DNA of 64,000 nt. Source: Paracoccaceae bacterium (GTDB taxonomy: Bacteria > Pseudomonadota > Alphaproteobacteria > Rhodobacterales > Rhodobacteraceae). The DNA is taken from assembly GCA_030148005.1 (NCBI GenBank), contig JASBUI010000019.1, forward strand, positions 62,001 to 126,000. The letters run 5' to 3'. The notes beneath the pieces were generated by a model. It was not told where the DNA came from. It was given only the letters and a program-made list of their open reading frames with translations, and did no database searches. The position numbers and the translations under genes were made by a program. Shown here piece after piece: positions 1 through 7,849 of the stretch. How positions within the stretch are numbered: the stretch's first letter is position 1; each line of letters begins with the position of its first letter.

Positions 1-302
1 TAAAGCGGCAAAAGCCGTGCGCGTGCTGCGCGATCCACCAATAGGCGCTTTTTCAGAAGGGCCGTGTTTGATCGCGGATCATCCTCTGGCACCCAGCGCT
101 CATCCGTGAGGATGACGCAGACACGCTCCCACTCAAGATCAACGGCGGAAAGGACGTCAAACACCGGACCGGGCGTTGTGCCGCCCGGAACGGCAAGCAA
201 GGCGCGCGGGTGCTGGATCAGCTGATCGTTCAGCCCGCTGACCATCTTGTTTGCCAGTTCTATGAACAGCATTTCGCGGTCAGGGTATTCGACTAACTTC
301 AT
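1..302 (-). CDS. pgl: 6-phosphogluconolactonase, N-terminal part (cut by window edge)
   Basis: Hydrolyses 6-phosphogluconolactone to 6-phosphogluconate, the second step of the Entner-Doudoroff and oxidative pentose phosphate routes, in the cytosol. The first 100 residues are visible and the rest lies beyond base 1. They contain the family's sugar-phosphate loop PGGTTPG (residues 39-45) and the TDERWV motif (66-71). The ATG at 300-302 lies 3 bases after the zwf stop codon, so the two genes are co-transcribed and probably translationally coupled. A usual Pgl has about 220-230 residues, so just under half is seen. Family assignment is secure from the two motifs plus the zwf neighbour. Confidence 0.93.
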   Translation of the reverse strand, partial: MKLVEYPDREMLFIELANKMVSGLNDQLIQHPRALLAVPGGTTPGPVFDVLSAVDLEWERVCVILTDERWVPEDDPRSNTALLKKRLLVDRAARARLLPL

Positions 303-305
303 CGC

Positions 306-1769
306 TTAGCTCCCCTCGGGTCTGATCTCGCGCCAGCGGCGGCCGTCGCGGTGCAGCAGCATAAGCGCATCATCCGGCCCCGAAGAACCTGTATCATAGG
401 GCTTGGGAACATCACCGCGTTTTTGCCAGCCTTCGATGATCGGATCGGTCCAGGCCCATGCCGCTTCGACCTCATCGCCGCGCATGAACAGCGTCTGGTT
501 GCCGCGGATCACGTCCATGATCAGCCGCTCATAGGCATCGGGCACGTCTTCGGCGTGCGGGCCCAGAGCCTCGGCAAAGGACATGTCCAGCGGCACATCG
601 ACAAGGCGCATGCCGCCCGGGCCGGGTTCCTTGATCGTGACGGTCAGGGTCATGCCCTCATCAGGTTGCAGCCGGATGATCAGAACGTTCTGATGTTCAC
701 CCTCATTCTCGGTAAAGATAGAGTGGCGGGTCCGTTTGAAAAAGATCGCGATCTCGCTCATCCGCGATTTAAGCTTTTTGCCGGTGCGCAGATAGAATGG
801 CGTTCCCGCCCAACGCCAGTTGGCGATCTGGGTCTTCATCGCGATAAAGCTTTCGGTGCGCGATTGCGGATCCTCGACATCCTCGCGATAGCCGGGCTTG
901 TCGCCATCAGGGCCGTATTGGCCGCGCACAAGCTGATGAGGCTCAATCGGCTCAAGCGCGCGGATCACTTTCAGCTTTTCGTCGCGCACCGCGTCAGGAT
1001 CGAAATGCGAGGGCGGCTCCATCGCGATCAGGCACAAAAGCTGCATCAGGTGGTTCTGCACCATATCGCGCATTGCACCCGATTTGTCGTAATAACCGCC
1101 CCGCCCGCCGACGCCTACCGTTTCGGCAACCGTGATCTGGATGTGGTCGATGTACTGGCTGTTCCAAAGGGGTTCGAAAAGGACGTTGCCAAAACGAACC
1201 GCCATCAGGTTCTGCACGGTTTCCTTTCCCAGATAATGGTCGATGCGATAGATCTGGGTTTCATCGAAGGAAGCGGCAAGAACCGCGTTCAGTGCACGCG
1301 CCGATTCGAGGTCACGGCCGAAGGGCTTTTCCACGACAACGCGGCTTTGCGCATCCGCGATCTTGTATTCATGCAGCCGCTCGGCCAGATCGCCGAAAAG
1401 CCCCGGCCCGACCGAGAAATAGAAGGCGTGGATGACATCCTTGCGCACCGTTGCGGCAAGTTCCTTCCAGCCGCCGGTTCCGCGCGCATCGATGGGGATA
1501 TAGGACAGGCGGGCCAGAAACTCTGCCTCTGCCTTGGCATCACGAAGGCTTGCGGGAAGAAATTCATCCAAGGCTTCGGCAACAAAAGCGCGATAACCAT
1601 CATCATCAAACTCAGACCGCGCTGCACCTATGATGCGCGCATCCGCCGGCATCTGTTCAGCCACAAAACGCCGGTAAAGGCCCGGAAGGATCTTTCGCCG
1701 GGCAAGATCCCCGGTGCCGCCAAAGATCACAAGGTCAAAGGTGTCGACCGGGATAACGCGTGAAACCAT
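306..1769 (-). CDS. zwf: Glucose-6-phosphate 1-dehydrogenase
   Basis: Oxidises glucose 6-phosphate to 6-phosphogluconolactone with NAD(P)+, the entry to the Entner-Doudoroff pathway. With the start at 1769 the protein has 487 residues, normal for the family. The Rossmann nucleotide motif FGGTGDL is at residues 16-22, the EKPFGRDLE motif near 147-155 and the active-site signature RIDHYLGKE near 175-183. An upstream in-frame Met at 1802 would add 11 residues (MGSNRQEWTAT) that look non-coding. The start at 1769 gives the usual MVSRVIP-type N terminus. It heads zwf-pgl. A perfect GTTAGCGCTAAC palindrome 66-77 bases upstream is a likely operator, and the same element precedes edd. Confidence 0.96.
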   Translation of the reverse strand: MVSRVIPVDTFDLVIFGGTGDLARRKILPGLYRRFVAEQMPADARIIGAARSEFDDDGYRAFVAEALDEFLPASLRDAKAEAEFLARLSYIPIDARGTGGWKELAATVRKDVIHAFYFSVGPGLFGDLAERLHEYKIADAQSRVVVEKPFGRDLESARALNAVLAASFDETQIYRIDHYLGKETVQNLMAVRFGNVLFEPLWNSQYIDHIQITVAETVGVGGRGGYYDKSGAMRDMVQNHLMQLLCLIAMEPPSHFDPDAVRDEKLKVIRALEPIEPHQLVRGQYGPDGDKPGYREDVEDPQSRTESFIAMKTQIANWRWAGTPFYLRTGKKLKSRMSEIAIFFKRTRHSIFTENEGEHQNVLIIRLQPDEGMTLTVTIKEPGPGGMRLVDVPLDMSFAEALGPHAEDVPDAYERLIMDVIRGNQTLFMRGDEVEAAWAWTDPIIEGWQKRGDVPKPYDTGSSGPDDALMLLHRDGRRWREIRPEGS

Positions 1770-1834
1770 CGTTGCCGTCCATTCCTGTCTGTTCGAACCC
1801 AAAACGACGACAAGACGCCGGGTCCAGTGTAAGT

Positions 1835-1846
1835 GTTAGCGCTAAC
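1835..1846. promoter_or_regulatory. Palindromic operator GTTAGCGCTAAC upstream of zwf
   Basis: A perfect 12-base palindrome in the 231-base gap between zwf (minus) and the radical SAM gene (plus), 66 bases from the zwf start. The same 12 bases, extended to a 14-base perfect palindrome, lie upstream of edd at 52452-52465. Palindromes with a central CG are typical of LacI-family operators. In Rhodobacter sphaeroides the LacI-type regulator CceR is known to control zwf, pgl, edd and eda in response to 6-phosphogluconate. Assigning this site to a CceR homologue is inference, since the regulator gene is not in the window. Confidence 0.75.
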
Positions 1847-2000
1847 GCGCCTTCCCTATCCGGCCTTTGCGATCAAGTCTAGCACCGCATTTTTCCATCA
1901 CAACCGTGTCAGCCGCAGCGACAGGTCTTTTTTGGCGGCGGCAATGACGTTAGCACTTTCAAAACCGCTTGGGCCATATGGCCAGAGAAAGGACTGACAC

Positions 2001-2954
2001 GTGAAAGACAATGCGCCCGACACTGGCCCTTATGGCAAGTTCGAACACCCCCGGATCACCTCTAAGGGGGAGAAACGTGCAAGCGTGGCGCTTAGCCGTC
2101 CAGAAACGCTTTGGTTCAACACCGGAACGCTTTGCAACATCACTTGCGTGAACTGCTACATCGAAAGCTCGCCGACAAATGACGCCTTGGTCTATATCTC
2201 GGCAGACGAGGTTTCGGACTATCTTGGCCAGATAGAGCAGCGTGGGTGGCCGGTGAAAGAGATCGCCTTTACCGGGGGGGAGCCTTTCATGAACCCCGAA
2301 ATGATTGAAATGGCGCGCCGGTCGCTGGCGCGTGGTTACAAGGTTCTGATCCTGACGAACGCCATGCGCCCGATGATGCGCAAAACCGTGCAGGCGGGGC
2401 TTCTTGAGCTATTGAAAGAGTATGGCGATCGACTATCGCTGCGAATTTCCGTGGATCACTGGGGCGCCGAGTTGCACGACAAAGAGCGCGGCAAGGGAAG
2501 CTTTGCGATCATGCTGAAAGGCATGGAGTGGCTGCGCGATGCGGGGTTCACGATGACAGTCGCCGGGCGGACCGTCTGGGGCGAGAGCGAAGAGCAAAGC
2601 CGTCAGGGCTATGCCCGCTTCTTTGCCGAGAACCGATTTGACATTGACCCGCTAAGCGCTGCGGACACCGTTCTTTTCCCTGAAATGGACGAAACCGTAG
2701 ACGTGCCCGAGATCACGACCGACTGCTGGGGTATTTTGAACAAATCCCCGCAAGAGGTGATGTGTTCGTCTTCCCGCATGGTCGTCAAACGCAAAGGGGC
2801 GGACGCGCCTGCTGTTCTGGCCTGCACCCTTTTGCCCTATGCGCCCGAGTTTGAACTGGGCCAGACCCTCGCCGAGGCGGAAAAAGAGGTCAGCCTGAAC
2901 CACCCCCATTGCGCCAAGTTCTGCGTTCTTGGCGGGGCAAGCTGTTCGGCCTGA
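2001..2954 (+). CDS. Radical SAM protein with cysteine-rich C terminus, function unknown
   Basis: A 317-residue radical SAM enzyme. The cluster-binding CxxxCxxC is C45-C49-C52 (CNITCVNC), and the SAM-binding GGEP is at 92-95 in the TGGEPFMNP context. Six further cysteines lie in the last quarter (C242, C255, C275, C304, C308, C315), a spacing that recalls SPASM/Twitch auxiliary cluster domains. This suggests a second Fe-S cluster, though I cannot prove it. The start is GTG at 2001, with the Shine-Dalgarno-like AGAAAGGA at 1985-1992. It is monocistronic, divergent from zwf and convergent with the HNH gene. No precursor-peptide ORF or partner enzyme is visible next to it, so the substrate is unknown. 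Confidence 0.85.
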   Translation: MKDNAPDTGPYGKFEHPRITSKGEKRASVALSRPETLWFNTGTLCNITCVNCYIESSPTNDALVYISADEVSDYLGQIEQRGWPVKEIAFTGGEPFMNPEMIEMARRSLARGYKVLILTNAMRPMMRKTVQAGLLELLKEYGDRLSLRISVDHWGAELHDKERGKGSFAIMLKGMEWLRDAGFTMTVAGRTVWGESEEQSRQGYARFFAENRFDIDPLSAADTVLFPEMDETVDVPEITTDCWGILNKSPQEVMCSSSRMVVKRKGADAPAVLACTLLPYAPEFELGQTLAEAEKEVSLNHPHCAKFCVLGGASCSA

Positions 2955-2990
2955 AGGTAGGGCGGTAAACTGGCGCGCAAAGCGCTTCGA

Positions 2991-3575
2991 TCACGCCTCC
3001 AGTTCTGCATCCCAGTAAAGAAAATCAAGCCAGCTGTCGTGCAGGAAGTTGGGCGGGAACTTGCGCCCCTGATTCTTAAGCTCTTCGGCACCCGGCTGAC
3101 GCGGTGTCCGGCGCAGGGTCATTCCCGATTGCGACAGGCTTTTCGATCCCTTCTTGAGGTTGCAGCGCGAACAGGCGGCTACAACGTTTTCCCAGCTGGT
3201 TATGCCACCACGGGCCCGCGGGATGACATGGTCAAAGGTCAGATCGCCCACCGCGCCGCAATACTGACAGCAGAATTGATCGCGCAGGAATAAATTAAAG
3301 CGCGTGAAGGCCACGCGCTTTTGGGGTCTTACGAAATCTTTCAGAACAACGACCGAGGGGATCCTGATCTGGGTTGTCGGACTTCGGACAACTTCGTCGT
3401 ATTCGGCCAATATGGTGACCCTGTCGAGATAGGCGGCCTTTATCGCCTCCTGCCATGGCCAGAGGGAAAGCGGATAGTAGGATAGCGGGCGATAGTCGGC
3501 ATTGAGTACCAGTGCCGGGTTCTGCCTCAGGCTGCCGGGGGCGCGCACAAAATTGGTTCTAAATTCGCCGTCCAT
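2991..3575 (-). CDS. HNH endonuclease family protein
   Basis: A 194-residue HNH nuclease-fold protein. Zinc-binding pairs are C103-x2-C106 (CQYC) and C135-x2-C138 (CSRC). Between them are the D115-H116 of the DHVIPRARGG motif and an Asn near 130, the classic HNH layout. The N-terminal 90 residues (ALVLNADYRPLSYYPLSLWPW) match the small stand-alone HNH proteins widespread in Alphaproteobacteria, whose role is not well known. The start at 3575 is chosen over an upstream Met at 3629 because AAGGAAC lies about 8 bases before it. It is convergent with the radical SAM gene, with 36 bases between stops. No restriction-methylation partner or phage gene is adjacent. Confidence 0.88.
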   Translation of the reverse strand: MDGEFRTNFVRAPGSLRQNPALVLNADYRPLSYYPLSLWPWQEAIKAAYLDRVTILAEYDEVVRSPTTQIRIPSVVVLKDFVRPQKRVAFTRFNLFLRDQFCCQYCGAVGDLTFDHVIPRARGGITSWENVVAACSRCNLKKGSKSLSQSGMTLRRTPRQPGAEELKNQGRKFPPNFLHDSWLDFLYWDAELEA

Positions 3576-3833
3576 CTTGAATGTTCCTTGCCCTGCTTGC
3601 CCGTCAATTCCGGCCTTGGGACGGGACAACCGCCCCTTGTTCTACATTCGTTATATTCAGACTATATAAGGTGGCTGCCGCCTGACAACCCCCAACCAAT
3701 TGCGGGTGTTAGCTTGGTTTAGCCTTTGGTTCTGACAGTTTCATGACAACAGGTTTTCACCGGGCAGGACCTGTCCCTGCCCTCTGGGTGCAATTCTATT
3801 CCTGCCAAAGGTTTTCGCCAAGCCCCGGTTTTA

Positions 3834-4499
3834 TCAGCCTGCCTTAAGACCCAGCTTATCCAGCATGAAGGCCAGAGCAACCGAAAGCCCATCCGGCGCG
3901 ATGCCATGACCGGTGCCTTCCATGACATGGGCGTAGGTTTCAAAACCCGCCTCGGTCAGGGCAAGTCCGGCCTCATTCATCGACGAAAAGGGAACCATCT
4001 CATCTGCGTCGCCATGCACCAAAAGGACGGGCGGCTTTGAAATGGCGTCGCTTGCCAGACGTTCGGGCCGTATAAGCCTGCCGGAAAATGCGACAACGGC
4101 GGCCACCGGCGTATCCCGGCGCGGCGCGATCTCAAGGCTCATCATCGTACCTTGGGAAAAGCCGAAAAGAACCACGCGGTCCGGCGTCAGTTCTTCGGCC
4201 TGCATCGCGATGTCCAGAAAGGCGTTGATATCACGGGCAGAGTTTTCCATTCCGGCGTCGGCGGCCGATTGCTCGGACCCGTCAAGCCACGGGATCGGAA
4301 ACCACTGATAGCCAAACGGGTTCCCTGCACAGTTTTCCGGCGCGTCCGGCGCCATGAACACCGTTTGCGGCATATGGGGCGCCAAGGCATCCCCAAGCCC
4401 CAGAAGATCCGCGCCGTTGGCGCCATAGCCATGCAGAAAAACAACCAACGAATTGCCCTTTTCGGGCCCTTTGCGTCCGTACTTCAGTTCCCGTGTCAC
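3834..4499 (-). CDS. Phospholipase/carboxylesterase family alpha/beta hydrolase
   Basis: A 221-residue serine hydrolase of the phospholipase/carboxylesterase (YpfH/acyl-protein thioesterase-like) family. The oxyanion-side motif FLHGYGANG is at 21-29 and the nucleophile elbow GFSQG has S115. The catalytic Asp is in HGDADE (D166) and the His in GTGHG (H198), so the triad is complete. The start is GTG at 4499, and its last two bases form part of the stop of the preceding DNA glycosylase (GTGA overlap), so the genes are coupled. The natural substrate cannot be read from sequence. It is the last gene of the minus-strand run cbiD-cobK-glycosylase-esterase. Confidence 0.85.
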   Translation of the reverse strand: MTRELKYGRKGPEKGNSLVVFLHGYGANGADLLGLGDALAPHMPQTVFMAPDAPENCAGNPFGYQWFPIPWLDGSEQSAADAGMENSARDINAFLDIAMQAEELTPDRVVLFGFSQGTMMSLEIAPRRDTPVAAVVAFSGRLIRPERLASDAISKPPVLLVHGDADEMVPFSSMNEAGLALTEAGFETYAHVMEGTGHGIAPDGLSVALAFMLDKLGLKAG

Positions 4500-5143
4500 C
4501 CAATACCCTCTCTTGCCTTGATGACCCGGTAGTAAGACCAAAGGATACGCGCGGCAATGCTTTGCCAGGGCGACCAATCGCCAGCCAGCTTGCGCAGCTC
4601 GTTCTCGGTCGGCCGTTCGGGCAGTTCGTACAGAACGCGCGCGGCTTCCTGAAGCGCCAGATCGCCCGGGGCAAAGACATCTGCCCGGCCAAGCGAGAAC
4701 ATGGCATAGATCTCTGCCGTCCATCGCCCGATGCCGGGTACCGCGACAAGGGTCTTTATGACCTCGCCAGTGGGCGCCTTGCGCAGCGCGGCAAAATCTA
4801 GGTTTGCCTCGGCCAAGGCGCGGGCATAGCGCATCTTCTGGCGCGACAGCCCCGGCGCGCGCAAATCTTCATCGCTTGCCTTCAAAATTGCATCCGCCTG
4901 CCAAAGCCCCGCCTCTTGCATCCGCCCCGAAATCGCCTTGGCCGAGGCAACCGACACCTGTTGGCTTATGATCGCGTCAAGGAGCGCGCCAAACCCGTCC
5001 GGGCGCAGCCGCAAGGGAAGCGGGCCGGTCGCCTTTAGCGCAAGGGCCATACGCGGATGCCTTTGGGCAAGGTAGTCCGCGCCTTCGGCAACACAGGCAT
5101 CGCCCAATATGATCCGCCCGACCGTCAAAGGCCGCGCACCCAT
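4496..5143 (-). CDS. DNA-3-methyladenine glycosylase (AlkA-like, HhH-GPD)
   Basis: Removes alkylated bases from DNA, the first step of base-excision repair. The 215 residues form the all-helical HhH-GPD core. The helix-hairpin-helix runs about 130-145 (VAVPGIGRWTAE), followed by the catalytic Asp in VFAPGDLAL (D161). The N-terminal TBP-like domain of E. coli AlkA is missing, as in the short AlkA/Mag type. The start at 5143 overlaps the end of cobK by 19 bases. A longer ORF to 5287 would run through cobK codons and is rejected. Its place between a corrinoid gene and an esterase looks like operon hitch-hiking, not shared function. Confidence 0.9.
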   Translation of the reverse strand: MGARPLTVGRIILGDACVAEGADYLAQRHPRMALALKATGPLPLRLRPDGFGALLDAIISQQVSVASAKAISGRMQEAGLWQADAILKASDEDLRAPGLSRQKMRYARALAEANLDFAALRKAPTGEVIKTLVAVPGIGRWTAEIYAMFSLGRADVFAPGDLALQEAARVLYELPERPTENELRKLAGDWSPWQSIAARILWSYYRVIKAREGIG

Positions 5144-5853
5144 TCCAGCGCTTGCCAGACGGTCTGAACGCGCTGCGCCTGTGGCGGCGCGGGTCGGCGG
5201 ATCATCAGAACCTTGATGCCAAGGATGCGCGCTGCGTCCAGCTTGGTTCTGCTTGCCTGACCGCCCGCATTCTTGACGACCAGCCACTCAACGCCAAGCC
5301 GGGTAAAAAGTTCGACCTCTTGCTCGACCGAAAATGGCGGGCGCCCGATGACATACTCGCCCCCTTCGAAGGGAAAGGGCGCATCGGGCGGGTCGATCTG
5401 CCTGCAAAAGATGCGCCGCCCTGCAAGACCGGCAAAACCCGGCAAAGTCTGGCGCCCGGTTGCCAGAAAGACGCAAGCGCCTTGGGGAATGATCGATGCT
5501 GCATCTTCCTCGCAGTCAATCTCTTGCCAGATGTCGCCCGGTCCGGCCTGCCATCTGGGGCGCAAAAGCTGAAGGTAAGGCAGGTTCAGCTCGGCCGCTA
5601 CACGCGCTGTGCGCTTGGTGATCCGGGCGGCGAAGGGATGGGTTGCATCAAGGATCGCGGAGATCTCATTTTCGGCCAAAAAGGCGCGAAAGCCCGCCTC
5701 GCCGCCGAAACCGCCGATACGCGTTTTCAATCCAAGCTGCGCCGCCGCGCGCGTTGCCCCTGAAAGCGAGGCGATCGCATCCGGCTGGCTGATGGCAAGT
5801 TGCTGTGCGATCAGGCGCGCCTCGCCGGTTCCGGCCAAAAGCAGAAGCGTCAT
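5125..5853 (-). CDS. cobK: Precorrin-6A reductase
   Basis: NADPH-dependent reduction of precorrin-6A (or cobalt-precorrin-6A) in corrin ring synthesis. The 242 residues include the N-terminal nucleotide-binding LLLLAGTGEAR (3-13), the DATHPFAARIT motif typical of CobK/CbiJ, and the C-terminal VVKNAGG motif. The start ATG at 5853 overlaps the cbiD stop by 4 bases, so translation is coupled. The neighbours cbiD, cobA and cobB support the role. Sequence alone does not decide between a cobalt-free (CobK) and a cobalt-bound (CbiJ) substrate. Confidence 0.93.
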   Translation of the reverse strand: MTLLLLAGTGEARLIAQQLAISQPDAIASLSGATRAAAQLGLKTRIGGFGGEAGFRAFLAENEISAILDATHPFAARITKRTARVAAELNLPYLQLLRPRWQAGPGDIWQEIDCEEDAASIIPQGACVFLATGRQTLPGFAGLAGRRIFCRQIDPPDAPFPFEGGEYVIGRPPFSVEQEVELFTRLGVEWLVVKNAGGQASRTKLDAARILGIKVLMIRRPAPPQAQRVQTVWQALEWVRGL

Positions 5854-6908
5854 GGCATTGCCCTTGCTACGATGTTGCCTTGCCAGTCCACGATGACAAC
5901 GTCACTGGCAACTTGCGTTCCTTCAAGGCGCTCTTGCACTTTGCTTAGCGCCAGATCGGCCACGATCTGTGCCAGTTCGGGGCCTGCACGCTCCAACGCT
6001 TCCAAAGCGGTGTTGGCATCCCTCACATCCGGCAGGCCCGCAGCAACCGCAAGCGATGCCAGATGCGCAAAATCGACCTGGCTTCGCCCCGAATGCAGGT
6101 CGCTTGCCCCCTGCGCCAGTTTCGTGATCTTGCCGATGCCCCCGCCGATTGTCAGGCGAGCAACCGGGTTGCGGGCCAGATACTTGATCAGCCCGCCCGC
6201 AAAGTCGCCCATATCCAGCATCGCGTGATCCGGAAGAGCATAAAGCGCCTGAACCGCGCGTTCGCTCGTTGCGCCGGTGCAGCCAGCGACATGGGCTTGC
6301 CCGCCTGCCCTTGCCACATCGATGCCCCGGTGGATCGAGGCAATCCAAGCCGCGCAGGAGAACGGGCGCACGATGCCGGTTGTTCCTAAAATGGATATGC
6401 CCCCGACGATCCCCAGACGCGGGTTCCATGTTTTTGCCGCCAGCGTCAAGCCGCCCGGCACGCGGATCTCAACGCTCGCATGTGGCGGCAGGTCGTGCTC
6501 TGCCGCGACCTCGGCGACGGCGGCGGCGATCATCTGGCGCGGGACCGGGTTGATGGCGGGCTCTCCCACGGCGATGGGAAGCCCAGGCATCGTGACTGTT
6601 CCCACGCCCTCTCCGGCGCGGAAAACCACGCCGTGCGCTGCCGCCGAGACGCGGGCAATGATCAGCGCGCCATGGGTTACATCGGGATCGTCGCCTGCAT
6701 CCTTGGTGATCCCCACCTCGGCCCAGCCGGGACCGGCATCGCTATGGGCGATGGCAAACTTCGGCGTCTCGCCGCGCGGCAGGGTGATGGTCACGCTGGC
6801 GGGAAAGCTGCCGCCCCAAAGGCGCATCAGCGCCGCCTTGGTTGCGGCGGTCGCGCAGGCGCCGGTGGTCCAGCCTCTGCGCAGCTCTTTTTGCGGTTTA
6901 CGTGCCAT
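5850..6908 (-). CDS. cbiD: Cobalt-precorrin-5B (C1)-methyltransferase
   Basis: Methylates C-1 of the corrin precursor and helps expel the C-1 fragment. This is the step done in the classical aerobic route by the unrelated CobF. The 352 residues carry the family's N-terminal LRRGWTTGACATAATKAA, then GVGTVTMPGLP near 100 and GGTTGIVRPFS-like segments (ILGTTGIVRPFS) in the middle. The ATG at 6906-6908 sits inside the 3' arm of an 8-base inverted repeat (6907-6914 / 6937-6944), so the start may be buried in RNA structure. No strong Shine-Dalgarno is visible. It leads the minus-strand operon, divergent from cobA. Confidence 0.93.
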   Translation of the reverse strand: MARKPQKELRRGWTTGACATAATKAALMRLWGGSFPASVTITLPRGETPKFAIAHSDAGPGWAEVGITKDAGDDPDVTHGALIIARVSAAAHGVVFRAGEGVGTVTMPGLPIAVGEPAINPVPRQMIAAAVAEVAAEHDLPPHASVEIRVPGGLTLAAKTWNPRLGIVGGISILGTTGIVRPFSCAAWIASIHRGIDVARAGGQAHVAGCTGATSERAVQALYALPDHAMLDMGDFAGGLIKYLARNPVARLTIGGGIGKITKLAQGASDLHSGRSQVDFAHLASLAVAAGLPDVRDANTALEALERAGPELAQIVADLALSKVQERLEGTQVASDVVIVDWQGNIVARAMP

Positions 6909-6944
6909 TGGCGGAACATAGCCAGCTTAGGCGATGCCGCCAAT
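6907..6944. repeat. Inverted repeat ATTGGCGG / CCGCCAAT across the cbiD start
   Basis: Eight-base arms at 6907-6914 and 6937-6944 are separated by 22 bases in the 95-base divergent region between cbiD and cobA. In the cbiD transcript the second arm contains the first two bases of the start codon, so the hairpin could hide the initiation site. The loop holds a smaller GCC/GGC pairing. As DNA it could equally be an operator for the divergent promoters. I searched the region for a B12-box (cobalamin riboswitch) and saw none. Confidence 0.5.
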
Positions 6945-7003
6945 CCGCTGATTTGCGTCGTGGTAGCACTTTGCTCTGCCCGCCAAGGGCGTCATAAGAA
7001 GGC

Positions 7004-7849
7004 ATGAACGACTCATTCCCAGAGGGCGATTGGCCAAAACTTGAACCCGGTTGGGTCTGGCTTTGCGGCGCCGGTCCCGGTGATCCAGGGCTGTTGACGC
7101 TGCATGCGCTGAACGCGCTTCGGCAGGCGGATGTCGTGATCTACGACGCCCTTGTGGCGCCCGAGATCCTGCAGTGGGCCCCCGAGGCCGAGCATATCTA
7201 TGCTGGAAAGCGCGGCGGCAAACCTTCGGCCAAACAGCGCGACATCTCGCTTCACCTTGTTGATCTGGCACGCTCAGGCAAGCGCGTTCTGCGCCTTAAG
7301 GGGGGCGATCCCTTTGTCTTTGGCCGCGGCGGCGAAGAGGCCCAAACGCTGGTTCAGCACGGCGTCCCGATCCGCATCATCCCCGGAATTTCGGCCGGGA
7401 TCGGCGGGTTGGCCTATGCGGGGATCCCGGTCACGCACCGCGACGTCAACCAGTCGGTGACCTTCGTGACCGGCCATGATCAGTCGGGCCAGACGCCAAG
7501 TTCGTTGGATTGGCAAGCAATATCAAAGGCTAGCAAGGTGATCGTGATCTACATGGGGATGAAGCACATCGCCCAGATCACGGCCGCCCTTATCGCCGCG
7601 GGCCGAAGCGCGGATGAGCCTGTTGCAATCGCGACATCGGCCACGACCAACAAGCAGCATGTCCTTGAAACGACGCTTGGGCGCGCAGAGGCGGATATAG
7701 CGGCCGAAGGCATAGAGCCGCCTGCGATCATCTGTGTCGGTCAGGCCGTTTTGATGCGGCAGGTTCTGGACTGGCAGTCGCAACTGGCCGGAACGCCGCC
7801 GCGCAACACCGATCCTCTGGGACGTGGCAGGCCTGCTGAAAGCGCATGA
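7004..7849 (+). CDS. cobA: Uroporphyrinogen-III C-methyltransferase
   Basis: Methylates uroporphyrinogen III at C-2 and C-7 with SAM to give precorrin-2, the branch point from heme to corrinoids and siroheme. The 281 residues start the tetrapyrrole-methylase fold with CGAGPGDPGLLTLHA (21-35). They then show KGGDPFVFGRGGEE near 100 and PGISAGIGG near 125-135, the SAM-binding loops of the SUMT family. There is no CysG Fe-chelatase domain, so this is a stand-alone SUMT. It is divergent from cbiD, and its stop overlaps the cobB start by 4 bases (ATGA). Confidence 0.95.
   Translation: MNDSFPEGDWPKLEPGWVWLCGAGPGDPGLLTLHALNALRQADVVIYDALVAPEILQWAPEAEHIYAGKRGGKPSAKQRDISLHLVDLARSGKRVLRLKGGDPFVFGRGGEEAQTLVQHGVPIRIIPGISAGIGGLAYAGIPVTHRDVNQSVTFVTGHDQSGQTPSSLDWQAISKASKVIVIYMGMKHIAQITAALIAAGRSADEPVAIATSATTNKQHVLETTLGRAEADIAAEGIEPPAIICVGQAVLMRQVLDWQSQLAGTPPRNTDPLGRGRPAESA

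Noticed and set aside
351-1763. Long plus-strand ORF (470 residues) opposite zwf
   Set aside because: Shadow frame of zwf. It has a high Arg/His/Gly composition and no family resemblance, while zwf is a confident match.
1949-1954. GTTAGC half-site before the radical SAM gene
   Set aside because: Only one half of the zwf operator is present, with no inverted partner, so a chance match is likely.
2991-3575. Restriction system or prophage remnant for the HNH protein
   Set aside because: No methyltransferase, integrase or phage gene adjacent. It is a common core HNH protein.
6909-7003. Cobalamin riboswitch in the cbiD-cobA gap
   Set aside because: No B12-box-like sequence seen. Only the inverted repeat at 6907-6944 is present, and the gap of 95 bases is too short for a full riboswitch on either side.
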